Of a stretch of 64,000 bases of DNA, positions 9,959 to 22,437 are shown in pieces. Origin of the DNA: Dryas octopetala. Taxonomy: Eukaryota; Streptophyta; Magnoliopsida; Rosales; Rosaceae. How positions within the stretch are numbered: position 1 is the stretch's first letter; each line of letters opens with the position of its first letter. A model generated the notes under the pieces. That model searched no databases. It worked only from the letters and a program-made list of their open reading frames with translations, and was not told the DNA's origin. Position numbers and translations under genes: made by a program. The stretch spans positions 8,725,271 to 8,789,270 of the forward strand of contig OY992834.1 in the NCBI GenBank assembly GCA_963921425.1. Reading direction: 5' to 3'.

Positions 9959-10355
9959 GAGATTAATGTCATTTTGCTTATTAGACTATTACATTTGTAT
10001 CAGTTTGGTTTTTAAACTTCTAATTTAGAAAATTAAGGACTCTAAATTTTTCAATTTTGTCAATTGAGGTTATTCCGTCAATTTACACACTTTTTATCCA
10101 AATTTTCGTTTGTATAGCACCATATGCCAATCACGTGGGTCCTTTTTTAGGGAAAAATGGTCATTTCTATTTAGATCTTACCATTTTTCTCTCTTTCATT
10201 TTCCACTAAATTTGAATAGAAAATATGTAAATTGACGGAATAACTTCAAGTAGCAAAATTGAAAAAAGTCAGAGTCCTTAATTTTCTAAATTAGAAGTAT
10301 CATGACCAAACTGATATAAGTGTAATAGTCTGGGGAGCAAAATGACATTAATCCC
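9959..10355. mobile_element. Mutator-like MITE, 397 bp, 9-bp TSD
   Basis: TTATGAAAA flanks the element on both sides (9950-9958 and 10356-10364). The terminal inverted repeats start GAGATTAATGTCATTTTG and end with the complement of GGGATTAATGTCATTTTG. They extend inward through TTCTAATTTAGAAAATTAAGG and TTCCGTCAATTTACA. No coding capacity. Confidence 0.9.
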
Positions 10356-10364
10356 TTATGAAAA

Positions 10365-11469
10365 ATTAGTCACAATTTGTTCTATTTAAAAACTTTTAAA
10401 CTTTTTTTAAAAAATATATATAGAAATTTGACCATTGAGTAGTACTTGATTGTAAGTTCTCATCAAAAAACGATCAAACCCTCACCACGTAGTATTCAAA
10501 CCGTATTAAGTAAATGCTTTTAGAGGGTTCAAGTACTTTTCGATGGGAAGGTTCCCGAAGATCGAATTTCTAAGTTCTAAAAAAATGGTTAAAACTCTTT
10601 TACGAAAACAAAAAAAAAAGTTAGTTTTCAAAATTTTTTGGTGTAAAGATACCAAAAAATCTGTGGTTCCTTATGGAATAGGTAACAAAGCAACCTTGCT
10701 GCCCATCGCCACTAAATCACAAATTCAACCTTGGTGTTTATCAAAAAGTAAAAAGAAAATTCAACATTGGTGTGGAATAGGGAAGGTTACTAGATTAAGG
10801 CCACTTTCGATCAATAACAAAAAGATGTGATATCTTCAGCTAAACTTTGTTCGCAGAGATTCAAAACCAACAATATGTACAACTTTGAATCCTCTATTGC
10901 ATATATATATATATATATATTTTGTGTTGTGTGCAAATATTGTCCTTATAAATGTCTAAACTTGTCATTTTAGAATTTTATCTAATTCTTATGCTTAATC
11001 CAAAATCTCACGATGTTATTTTGGACGTGAGCATCATATGGGCATAAAAAGAATAAGTAGAGGATCTATCTCACTATCAATTGAACTATTTTCCAATCAC
11101 ATGAATTAACTAGCTAGTCATATCTTCTTGCTCCTATGTTTCTTAATTTTTTCCTTAAATGTGTGGGGGTAAAGTTGTTTGACAAAATGCCTCAAAGAGG
11201 TGGCAATTCCTACTTCTTAAACACTGGTTTCATATATTCATATATATCCTCAGTGCAAGATGATTTAAAGTTGATTATGAATATATCCCACATTGAGTAT
11301 GTGTCATCTGATACAGGACACGTGGTTACCTAATTGAACAGGACTAAGTAAAATTCAATGTCACTTCCAAGAAAAACTTGTACATGTCAGAATCTCTCAG
11401 ATGATACATGTATGATGTATCCAAAGTGACATATGTATTTGCCTTATTGCAAGGACTATCTAATTAATT
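10365..11469. other. Intergenic DNA, no gene seen
   Basis: AT-rich sequence with an (AT)n run near 10,900-10,920. A 95-codon lysine-rich frame at 10,543-10,830 resembles nothing I know and has the base composition of its surroundings. Confidence 0.4.
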
Positions 11470-12214
11470 ATAATGAACATCGATCTTGAATAATCAGTTT
11501 GCAGGCCTCATTTGAACTCAAAATTTCTTAATGCAATAAATACAAGTAACAAGGGTGTTATATGCCATGTCTGCAGAGTTGCCTATATACATTGCAGGCG
11601 TTCCTAGCTAGCTTTAACTTCAAAAGTTTCTGGTAGTTCCAAAATCATGTACATGATCTGCACAGTCAGAGTCTAAGAGTCTCACATGAAGCAGCTATTT
11701 TCTGTATTCTAATCTGCCAAGCAACTGATAATGTTAGTAGGAAAAAAAAAACTGAATTAGTATATACAATAAGTAAAGATAATCCAAATATATAGGTTCT
11801 TGATGCATCTATACACATGCACGCATTGTCTTGCAAGCACAAGGGGGCATTAATCTTGAATTTATCAATATCAGGAAGTTAAACATATAACTTATGAAAG
11901 TTTGTGCAATGATAGAAATTTTAAAAGTGTATGATAAAAAAGAAAAAGAAAAAGGGAAACAGATCGAAAGTAGAAAAGTACTTAAAATTATAATAGAAAA
12001 ATTAGTAAAATAATAGTTTGCTCAGTAGCTAACATGCTAGCTTACAATAACATATATATACTCGAAAAAAAAAAAAAAACATTCATACTAATTAGGATTA
12101 AATATAGGATGCCCCAACAATCTCATACACCAACTCCATATGCATCCAATTGAGCAAAAATTAAATAATTAAACACGTATTAATAAGAAATTAACAAAGT
12201 TTAGAAAGACCATT

Positions 12215-12390
12215 AGGAGCTCCCTTCACTCCAATACCAAAAAGATCATAGTAGTCTCGTCTCCTACTTCATGCAAACCCTTAGCATGCACATACTTGCT
12301 GTTGTATATCGTGCGCATCTAGGGGTATTCATGAACTAGCAGTCGTGGTCTACCATCACTTCCTTTCAGAGTTGGAGTGCAGAGAGCTCC
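12215..12390 (-). ncRNA. miR159/319-like hairpin C
   Basis: The 3' arm (12235-12215, minus strand) has the core TTGGAGTGAAGGGAGCTCC, identical to hairpin B. The 5' arm (12390-12371) reads GGAGCTCTCTGCACTCCAAC and pairs with one small internal loop. The upper stem around CATGCAAACCCTTAGCATGC is kept. With an intact TATA box 115 nt upstream, this is the best single candidate for a working MIR gene in the window. Confidence 0.82.
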
Positions 12391-12505
12391 ATTTGGACCC
12401 CCCACCACCTTAAACCCTAACACGATAAAACCCTAAAACACACACATATGCTTAAATACCAGTAGTACTACTGGAAACACATGAGAATAGGCAGACTTGG
12501 GGGGT

Positions 12506-12516
12506 GTTTATATAGG
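12506..12516 (-). promoter_or_regulatory. TATA box of hairpin C
   Basis: The minus strand reads CCTATATAAACACCCCCCAA, the same as in copy A. It lies about 116 nt upstream of the hairpin's 5' arm. Confidence 0.6.
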
Positions 12517-12870
12517 CTGGGACTTGGGCTTAGATGAAATCAGGGCCATCCATTTCCAAAGATTTAATAATAAAGAAAGAATCCCATAATGGGATTTTCT
12601 TGTCCAAGAATTGGTGAAACGTTGCACTAGTAGAGAGCTGATTATTAATTACTAATTAGTGCAGCTGATTGAGCATCTTTTATCGTAACTTTCCAACTAT
12701 ACGTTATCATTAGTTGTATAGATAATCATAAATAGCTAAGTGGGTGTGTATCTCCATGATTAACGGCTCTAGTATTAGTGATTAGTGGGTCCCATGCTTC
12801 TGTGGCCTTGACCATTTGATTGGTAGATTTTGGATATTTTAAGTAGAATTGGTGTCACATAATAGCATCT

Positions 12871-15352
12871 CTTTTTTATTTTATTTTTTTACAAATTTTA
12901 GGGTCTTGAAAATTTTGGAAAGTTGTAGCCGATCGAATCTGTGAAAGGATGGAAGAAAAGGAAAGTAAAATTTTGAACCAAAATCAGACAAGTTGACAAT
13001 TAGAGAGGTTAACCCTCAATTATCATAGTATTAAAAAAGAATTTTGAAAGAGGTCGGCCTTGGTCTCAAGTCCTAAGACGTACGCCGTTGGGAAGGTTGA
13101 CGAAGACAATTGGAATTGATCAAGTAATTGATAGCACGGAAAGGACGTAATTGTTAAGGACATTCTTATCTCAATTCTATATAAGAAATATCAATTCTAC
13201 CCTTATTATTTTACACAATTTTAATAGTTAATTTAAAATTCACTCATAATGTGGAGTTACATTATCTCACTTCCACCGTCCGAGCTGAGATTTTTAAAAC
13301 CTGAAGCGAACTATAAAAAGTGGGCTATCGATTCTCCATGTACATTGGGCTATTCTATTTTTTGGATTGAAGCTTAATTTTTTCTTTTTACATTAGTTGG
13401 ACCAAATACAATATTTAAATGGTATATAAAAATCGATCATTCAATTATAACATATGGAAAATGACAGTTCTATGTAAGTTGTAATTACATCCCCATAAAA
13501 AAAAGAATAATGCTATTCTTACCACATTCTTATACCATCTCACGTGTCATTACTTTATTGGACAAAGTTTTTCTTTTTCTTTTTGGGTTTTTCTTTTTAT
13601 TTTTTAGTATCCAATGTATGAATGCCATGTAAGTTGCCACATAAGGTGGTATGAAATTATGGTATAAAAATGTGGTATATCTAGCACTACTGCATAAAAA
13701 ATTAGAAAGTTCTTGCCAAAAAAAAAAATTAGAAAGTTCCAAAGTTTATTCTTATGCTAGTTGCATTTCCATAGTGGTCCACTACATTTAAAGGGAAAAA
13801 AAAAAATATTGTTATGCTTAGATTTGAACATCATCCCGCACAATTTTAATTATTTAATATCCTAATTTGTTTACTGGATAATGAAAAAGAAATAGCTTTC
13901 AGTAGTCACCATCTTTTAACGGACCAAGCATGGTTTCCACTTTCAACTGAATTGGATTGGTCTGGACTGCGAGAATTAAGTGACTTATATCTCAACTCGA
14001 ATTAATTGGACCGAATATTTTAGACTATGATCTAAAATCTTAGTTCAGTTTGAGGTAAGTCCATCAAACATGAGTTCTGATTGTTGTTCATTTTAATCGA
14101 ACTTCTTCTCTCTAGTGCCAGCTTTCAAAACAAGGAGGTGTCCAGTCACATTCACAGCCAAAAAGTACCCCAAAAAATTTGGTCACAGATGTAAGCACAT
14201 CTATGCATTAAAACACTTTTTTGAATCTTATTTGCAGACGGTGGGTGATGGGACATTTCCCATTTGAAGTGCAGTCTAGCAAAATGATTCTTTCTTTATA
14301 TTGTTTAATTCTTGACAAATTAAAAAATTTAGGTTTTAATACTTCAATAAACTTAATTGGGAATGGATGGCCGGTGTTGTAGTCAGCGACAAGCTCAGAA
14401 TTTGGTCTGCTTTTGGGTTTTAAATATTATACAGATCAAGTACCAATGTACCATTCGGTTGATTAAATTATAGTTCTTTATAGGGTCAAAAGCAATTGAT
14501 CAGCAAAACTAATACAAATGTCACTGATAGTGCTGTCATTGTCTCCTCGTTACCATCACCAAAGTTAGGACGTAGTAGCTTTCATGGCCATCACACCATG
14601 AAGGCATGAATGGTTCTTAATGAAGTCCTAGATAACTATTATAAGAGTTGGATCGAAGATTGAATAAACTTAAGCTCAATTCAATATCCATTGCCAAAGA
14701 TTAAGAATAAACACTTTTTTTTTTCTTTTTTTTGGTCAATAAGAATAAACACTTCATCATTCATTTTGTGAGTGCTTGTCTCATATTTTTCGACTTTAGG
14801 TTGTTGGGTTGAGATTTGGCTCACATCTTATGAATGTGTTCATGCCGTGTTAAAGGGTCATATAACATTTTGGGCCAGGACCATACTGATTACAAAATGA
14901 AGCCCACTGAAATGAATTGTGGGCCAAAGATTGAAGCAATCCTTGGAAACTTGTAAATAATATACCAAGACCTGGCTTTGGGATCATATTCTTAGAATTT
15001 GCACTCAGCCACCCACTGCATACCCTCCCACATTTGACATTCTGAATAGCTATGTAAATTTGGCTATAGAACAGTGAGATTCTAAGAATTTAAGTCACAA
15101 GTGTCCCCTGGATTAAATTCTTAGGAAAACACTACTTTTTAGAGGTTTCATTGATAACAAGTTGAGACTTGGATGATAACAAGGTAATATATGTATAGCA
15201 AGTTAAGTAACAAAACAATCCTCATGTACAAGTGTAACTCTAAGATTAATGGGGAAAGAAATATTGTACTGCATTTTCTTGTGGACATTGCACTAGAAAC
15301 TCAGTATACAAAGATTAAGCTTAGTATGAGCAAATCTACTCCTCCCATCACC
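12871..15352. other. Intergenic DNA, no gene seen
   Basis: Apart from the MITE at 13,505-13,692 I see only AT-rich sequence. The end nearest 15,352 would contain the 3' untranslated region of the minus-strand gene that follows. Confidence 0.4.
13505..13692. mobile_element. Mutator-like MITE, copy 1 of a family
   Basis: The ends are imperfect inverted repeats, GAATAATGCTATTCTTACC on the left and the complement of CAGTAGTGCTAGATATACC on the right. CATAAAAAA flanks it on the right (13,693-13,701), and CAT followed by a slightly longer A run flanks it on the left. The second copy lies inverted at 40,408-40,608. Confidence 0.8.
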
Positions 15353-18300
15353 CTAAAAAGGCCCCTTGGAACTTTTCGACCGGGAGTTCTTTGCTTCTAA
15401 CCTGGCTTCAAGTAATTTTGCCATCAAGGTGTCTTCCTTAAAGCCTGGAGGCCATTTTAAAGAAGGTTCAGATTTTCCAAAATCTGGGGTTGTTAATTTT
15501 GACATCCATTGCTGTACTGGACTAGTAGCATTACCTGTAAACACAGACCGGATACAAGTATTTGCCCTGCAATTCCTTTCAGGATGAGTAGATTTCAATC
15601 CATCTGCCTCAACCCCTTTACTTTGTATTTCTTGTAGACCTTCTTTGATAGCATCACAGCACTCAGATTCTTCAGGATTGTCTACCAGAGCTCGATTCTC
15701 TCCTCCCATTTCGCAATGTTCCCTATCTGCAAGCTGACTCCTGTTTCCATTACAGGACATCGATCTGGCCATATGTTCTTCAAACTGCCCTTGCAAACCA
15801 GACAAACTATTATATACCTTTTTCCTCATGGAATTAGATTTCACTATTCCTTCATATTTGCTTTCTGCAACATTATTTTTTCGCTGTCTAGAGATGCATT
15901 TGATTTGTTTCCCACTGGCACTCTTGCTTGCTTCTAAACAGTGTGAATCACTATCGGCAGAATCCTCATCAGCTGCATTTTCTGGTGCACTTATAGCCTC
16001 GATCAATGGAAAGGACTCTGATGAATGCTGGTGTGAGCAATTTTGCTTCATCTCCTTTGGGGATAACTTACAAATTTTCTTTGATTCTAGAGATCGTTTA
16101 GCTTGAAGAAAGGTCTCTATATCAAAGCCTAACTTGTCCACAATTGTATTCTTCTCTGCAAGATCGTTCTCAGATTCTGCTATCTTCATTTGCATGCGTT
16201 CATCAAGCCATGCTTCTGAAAGATGGAGAATTAATCTGTCAGACCTGGTCATACCACTGTGATCCTTCTCAGGCTTATGTTTCAGAGAACGCACCTCTTG
16301 CTCATACTCTCTTATTCCCTTGGAAAACTCATCGCACAAGTTTTCCAATAGGATACGTGCTTCTCTCTCTCTTTCAAGCTCTCTCAAAGCATCAGAGAAA
16401 GAAGACTTCATTTCAGAAAGCTCTCGAGCTAGCTTCCGATGCAGGCTTTCTGAATGCTTTCTCAACTTCCTCTCACCTTCTAGCTCATCCCTAACCAATT
16501 GGACTGAAGCTTTGGTTCGATCTTGGTCCTTATTCTTCCTAACAAGTTTATTTTCTGTAACTTGCTTCATTAAGTCATCCATTTCTTGCCTATCTGATTG
16601 CTTCTCTTGCAGCAACTCTTTAATTGTTGCCCGAGAATGATCTAGTTCCGTTTTCAGTGCTTTTACCAATGATATGTTGGATGCATGTTGTTCTTCAAGA
16701 CTCCAGATACGATTGAGTACTTTGAGTAATTCTGTGGATGTTTTAAGGCTACACCTTGACTCACCCATCCTACCCTTAAAGTCTAGAGAACTAGTGGGAG
16801 TAACAGGTTTATAAGGTGCCACCTACGAAAGTCAAAGGATAAGCGAATCCATCAAACCAGCAGATATTGGGTAAAATAGCTTCTGAATTGATGTAACTGT
16901 GTCAGTAAGAAGTATTACAGAACTCTTTCATTACAATTTTCTTTCTTTCTTTAGTGATCCCAACACAATCTTTCCAAAGTCATGCCTTTTAGTTCTCACT
17001 TGTTTTGGTTAAAGACATGAACTCAAAAACAGCATTTCAATTGTATTAAGATAATATCATTTTTTATACTTCAAGTTCTGTCTTGGATATCTGTAGTTAC
17101 ATAATGTCATAACATAGAATCTACACTTTTATCATGACCAAAAAAAAAGAAGAATCTACACTTTTATGAATTTTTTTAGCAAACAGTACATATATAATCA
17201 AGAGATCGAGCTATGTATCACTCTACATTGTTGTCTACTCATCAATTGATTCTCTCAAGGGCATGCAGGAAGATGCACCATTGAAGTTATATTTGAAGCA
17301 ATCACTCACAGACTTTCCAATGAATCGACCCTTCTGAATTGGAAAAACTCAGCTCTGAATCCTCATTGTAATTATTGTTGAATTTTGAATATTACTGAAC
17401 TCATATGATATCTCTTTCCTATTTTATAAATAAGTTACTTAAGTAAAAATAATAATGAGAACAACCTTTTTTTTTTTTTTTTACAAGAGGGACAATTTTT
17501 TTAATTCAGGACAAGAGGGACATAATTACTCACCTCCATTGAGCTACAACTTGCAGAAGATAGGGGCTGTAGAGCACAACCATTGTCCTTGAATGATTGA
17601 TGGTGTTGTATCAGTGATGCTGATACAAGCCTCCTCAAGCTGCTTTCAGTTTCTAGCTGGAACAAGACCAGGGAAAATATCATTAATGAAATAGAACCAC
17701 ACAGACACACGCGAGCACATGTGAAGTTCTAAAATTTCAGAATAGCAAAAATTAGATCACAACTCTCAAGTCATACAAAAATTCTAACTTCCCAACATTA
17801 CAACTTTCCCCTAATGTTATTGATGCATAATCATTCCATCAAGATACTTATGCCAATTGCCAGACACATTAACCTTGAGAATCAAACTAATAATTAATGC
17901 AACCACTCAAAGTTTTGCTTCTGAAAAATGAAAAAAAAAAAAAAAAACTAAATCATATTTACACTAGGAAGAATAAATTTAAATTTCTACTTCCAAATAT
18001 ATGATTTCATAATGATAAGCCCAGGAAAGAGGAAATGCAACCACAATTGCTAAAAGTGCTGAGGGAAATAATGGACACAAAAAATATGAGACAATGAGGA
18101 TGCACTACTTGGTTCAAATAAACAGGAGACCTACAGAATTACACATCTTGATGTCCACTAGAAGAAAAACAAGATGTAATATTGGAAACTAATCAAAGAG
18201 TAAAATGCTGTAGTAACTATAACTAGTAACCAAGAGGCAGTTACAGCAAGCATCCCAAAGAAGCAAGAATTTGAAGACACATTCCATTTCTGAAACAGGG

Positions 18301-18913
18301 TTCAGAAAAATTGTTAGAAAGTTTGATTATGAATTGATTGGTCTTTGATGTATTTTGAATTAATTAGCCTTAGATTTTGTGATTAGGAGATGATTAAGTA
18401 AATAGGAATAAATTATGGAATTAGACTTATTTTCCAAGTTAAAGTATTGTTTCTACTACTACAAATTCCTCCAAGATGGAGAAGAAGGACAACTCAGAAA
18501 AGTATTCTTTGACAAAAATTATAGGAAAAAGGAGGAGATTAATTAAACACAGGACAAACATGTAAGCTACTAAACAACAGGGCCCCAAAAGAAACTTTGA
18601 ATTTGGCAAAAGCATAGCTAAACAAATCCAAACAAAGAAACCCACAAAGTCAACATCAAACACTCAGCAAAAGAACACAAATTGCATACCTGGTCATGAG
18701 TAGGAGTGTGAACCTCGATCAAATGCTTGGGAAGCTCAAACCCATTTCCCTTTTGGTGCTTGTGGCGAAGTCTAGCACCTGCTCTGCTCATTTGAGCAAG
18801 TGGGATGCTGTGGTACTGGTAGGACTCAATCTCCCAGAGGCTGGCACAGAGCTTTCTTGCAGAGAGTGCTTCAGTGGTGCCAAGGTTGAGAAATTCTGTG
18901 TTGGATTTGCTGT

Positions 18914-18946
<33 letters not shown>

Positions 18947-19097
18947 GATGCTCAGAATAGAACTCAAGCCTCCAAATGGGTGGTGGCGTACTACAAAGCC
19001 CTCCTCTTTTCCCTACTAATATGCCCCGTTTCAAGTTTTCCACCATTAATCCTTGCTTTTCTCTCTCACTTTCCACACCTTTTTCTTTTCTTTCCAT
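15353..19097 (-). CDS. At5g41620-like coiled-coil protein (3 exons)
   Basis: Exons on the minus strand are 19,097-18,690, 17,656-17,534 and 16,822-15,353, giving 666 residues. Junctions are CAG^GTATGC..CAG^CTAG and GAG^GTGAGT..TAG^GTGG, all in phase 0. The start is chosen at MERKEKG, just before the family hallmark LKRGILVGKRGG and the TPPPxWRLEF motif. Exon 1 also has ALSARKLCASLWEIE and an Asn run coded by a GTT/TTG-type repeat. Exon 3 holds SLDFKGR, TSTELLKVLNRIWSLEEQH and a long coiled coil (about 203-357), then a low-complexity tail with QWMSKLTTPDF and LEARLEAKNSRSKSSKGPF near the end. The family is plant-specific and often labelled USO1-like. Its biochemical role is not established; the coiled coil suggests a structural or scaffold protein. 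The 5' UTR carries a (CT)n run. Confidence 0.92.
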
Positions 19098-19098
19098 T

Positions 19099-19124
19099 TC
19101 TCTCTCTCTCTCTCTCTCTCTCTC
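19099..19124. repeat. (TC)n microsatellite in the 5' leader
   Basis: About 13 TC units directly upstream of the start codon of the coiled-coil gene. Pyrimidine or GA runs in plant 5' leaders are common and sometimes regulatory. Confidence 0.85.
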
Positions 19125-22100
19125 TTCAAATTTCGATCTCTGGGTGCTATGCTCTTTCATCCATGTTTTTGTTTCTCCATTTTTGTTTCTCAATTTTTGA
19201 GCTTCAATTGGATAATTTGGATTACAAGCTTCTTTCCCTTTCTCTTTCTTCTGAGGTACAGACTTGAGGAACACCCTCTGTCCTACATATTTTGCATCTC
19301 TATTTTCTATGTGACTTTTATGTTTTCTGTTTCTTTGTCCCCCCTTATTTTTCCCAAATTTAGCCACCTCAGCAAGAAATGGGCCCAGTTCAAACAGTTG
19401 GCACTTGGCAGTGTTTGCTCTTTTTTTTTTTTTTTTTTTGGAGTAAGAACAAAAAAGAATTTGATGCTTTTTTCTTTTCTTTAGTTTAATGATGGAAAAT
19501 TCTAAATCTTGCAAATTTTACCATTTAGATCAAGAGGATGCTTATAGCACCTTATTTGGAACATGAAAATTTGAAATAATACTCAATGGCTTTAGAAGTA
19601 TTTCGTGGGAAATTCTCATAGAGTGTGAGTCATTCATAAATAGTTCGTATGAAATTTTATGAGTAATTATACATGCTAATTATGTATAAATGAGCAATTC
19701 TATATGTCAATCTCATGATGAGCAATTCTATATGCATATGCATTGGCACAGAGGACTGCTCATTTATACACAATTGTTATATAGAATTGCCCCTATATAA
19801 TTTCATGCGAACCACGTACAGTGATCGGAGTGTAGATGCGAAAATTACTCAATACTCAATTGTTTTTATTTTTTTATGAAAAAATTAGAAGTCATTGATT
19901 CAATTGCATAATCTTTTTAAAACAATCAGTAAAGAAAAATCATACAATTTGTAACTTTTCAAACATATTAGAAAAACTCACTCTCATGCCGAGTCATGCG
20001 TATCAGCTGACATTTTTGTGGACCCTTGTGCAGCTAAAATCAAAAGCTACAATGATACTCAGGTTAGTCCATTTTTCACTTTTAACTCATCACTCACATG
20101 GTAAGATAACAGACTATATTGATTCTTGAGAGAAATGACAAAGATATGCCAACAATACAATGGCCCCTTTTCTTTGTTTCTTTCATGGTATGCCTATGCC
20201 ATACAATCCTTAGAGTAGGCTAGTTTGAATTCATTAATTAACAAACAAATATAATTATAATTATGGGTAAATATCTCTCATGGGGAAGATTAAAAGAAAA
20301 GTGAACTTTTAACCATGCGGATTATGGGATGGTGTGACATTCAAATTTACCCCAGAGGATTCGAGGGAAGGTGGTATCCTAGGCCAAGGACAAAATATCA
20401 CCCATTCATTCACTAGTTTTGGTGAATCATTCATTGGAAAGCATAAAGCATGATGTCCACAACATTGCCATCTGGGGCTGGGCAGAGAGAGCCACAGTTG
20501 AAGCCAAAATCTGTGCAGGGGTCCACACCAGGACCAGTCAGCTGAATGAATGAATGAATGAAGACCCAAATTTGTGGTCCTTAGCCTATCATGCAATGTG
20601 CATAGGTTTATTTTTCTTTGTACGTCTATTTGTCTTTCTGCTTTTTGTCTGCAGGCAATAAGTGTTTGTCTGTCAACCCACATATGATTTGCTTAGGATG
20701 TTTAGTTTTCCTTTCTTTACTTCTGCTTCATGGAAATTCGAGGTTAGCGTTCAATTCAATAACATAACCACATTACTAATCTTGATCCAAAAATCAATGC
20801 AGATTAGTTTCCCACTTAATTTCTCTTCAGGCTTAATTTTAACAGTACTGAAGTTTTTTATAGTGGTGACTGTGACTGTGAGGACTTGCAAACAAATCCA
20901 ACTGCCAACCAAGAGGTCATGTTTAATGCAGCAAGTTTCCCACATTAAATCGGGCACTTCTCCTTGGCATCAAGAGGTTCGATCCTATTTTTATGAAAAA
21001 AGGACCACAAAAATCATAATTGGACCACTTCTGTGGTTTAATTTTTTTTTTTCTTGACAGAACGTGGTCCATTTAAGGGCTTGCTTTTGATAAAAAAACA
21101 TCTACGACATCCCATTTTTCTCATCCAACATGCAACATGAGCAATGATTATGACCTCAAAGGGTACAGTAACATGGCACTTTTATTCTCTGTCTTTGTAA
21201 ATTGTACCTTGCCATTTTACTGCACTCGCTTTTTTAGGCTCCATAGCCTACTTTTTTGCAAGAGGTCTTAATTTCGAAATCTCTAATCTCACTCCTCACT
21301 TCTTTGGTAGTGTGTAAAGAGCAAAGTGATGTTGCAACCTGTATGTTCTGTTTATCTGCATCACCGCTGTACAATAGACATTTATAAGGAAACTTGGCCT
21401 GCTATGACAGCTGCTCATGAGTCATGACAGAGACTAGTTGATTTCAAATGATTCAGTAATAAGCAATGCCAATAGGAACTTCATGCATTATGATCATATT
21501 AAAATCTATAGCAAGCATAGTCCATTTGTTATGAACATTAATTACACAAACATTTACATGAGAGTTTCTGATCATATTGAAATTTACAGCGACAATAGTC
21601 TAGTATGAACAACCTGCACAAAAAATGGCATGCACGTATGCCACTTAAAATCTACCTTCATTTCTTTTTCCTTAGAAACATTCACATTACTTCTTAATCC
21701 TAGTACGCATCAAGCTATATTTTCAACCATATGCATAAATAGCGACATTCTGATTCTGAGATAGCTTCACTTGAGTAGTAAGAGTTCCTGGTGTTGATCT
21801 GAAGCATCTCCTCCTCAAAAAGTTACCAAAAATCATCACCTAGCGCAAATCTTCAACTACACTGTGGCTGAGTCATGAAATTCTTGCCAGGATGCTTCTA
21901 CTTTTGACCATTCCGCCATTACTTTATTAACATGGATGATTGGATCAACATCCCTGTCAAAAACATATTTACAACAGGGTTAAGATGCTATGTTCTTCAC
22001 GTCATTAATGGTGTGCCTATAATATAAACCCTTGATAGCTGATTACCCTGGGTTACAACTTACATGCAAGGTGAAGATAATTACAAATTAAATAGCAGTG

Positions 22101-22437
22101 TGTTTTCTTCAGGCACAGCCTGTCACAGATTCAGACATCTGAGTTTTTTTAGGTTTTAGCTGACCCATGGGTATGGGCTTCTGCAAGAAGGTGAGAGAAA
22201 GCAATTCCTACTGGCCTAAATAAACTAAACCTTTCATAACCCTGCAGACTATCCCCATTGGTGAAGGGAGGCTCCATTGAAAGTAAGGCCCAAATATAGC
22301 CTGAGCAGGTCTGATATGAATCTATCCTTTTTTTGGGCATACGTCTAATGTGAATCTGTTTGTAGTCTATAGAAGCAATTTAATAACAGCAGGTCAGATT
22401 TACCAGGTGCATAAAGAACCTACCCGTTGTGAGTGAA
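19125..22437. other. Intergenic DNA, no gene seen
   Basis: The left end would hold the promoter of the coiled-coil gene. A small imperfect inverted repeat (about 19,655-19,800; GAGCAATTCTATAT and ATATAGAATTGCCC, ATGTATAAATGAGCA and TGCTCATTTATACACA) looks like a short MITE. The right end would include the 3' untranslated region of the lipid kinase gene. No coding region is supported. Confidence 0.4.

Larger units (their letters stand above)
11470..12870 (-). repeat. Segmental copy C of the miR159/319-like locus
   Basis: Colinear with copy A from the leader GAATAATCAGTTTGCAGGCC to the outer ATTGGTGTCACATAATAGC motif. It holds one hairpin unit with an intact TATA region. Confidence 0.78.

Noticed and set aside
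19098..19514. A longer N-terminus for the coiled-coil protein
   Set aside because: The upstream frame is Lys- and Arg/Glu-repeat-rich, coded by the 5' leader and its (TC)n run. The family start is near LKRGILVGKRGG.
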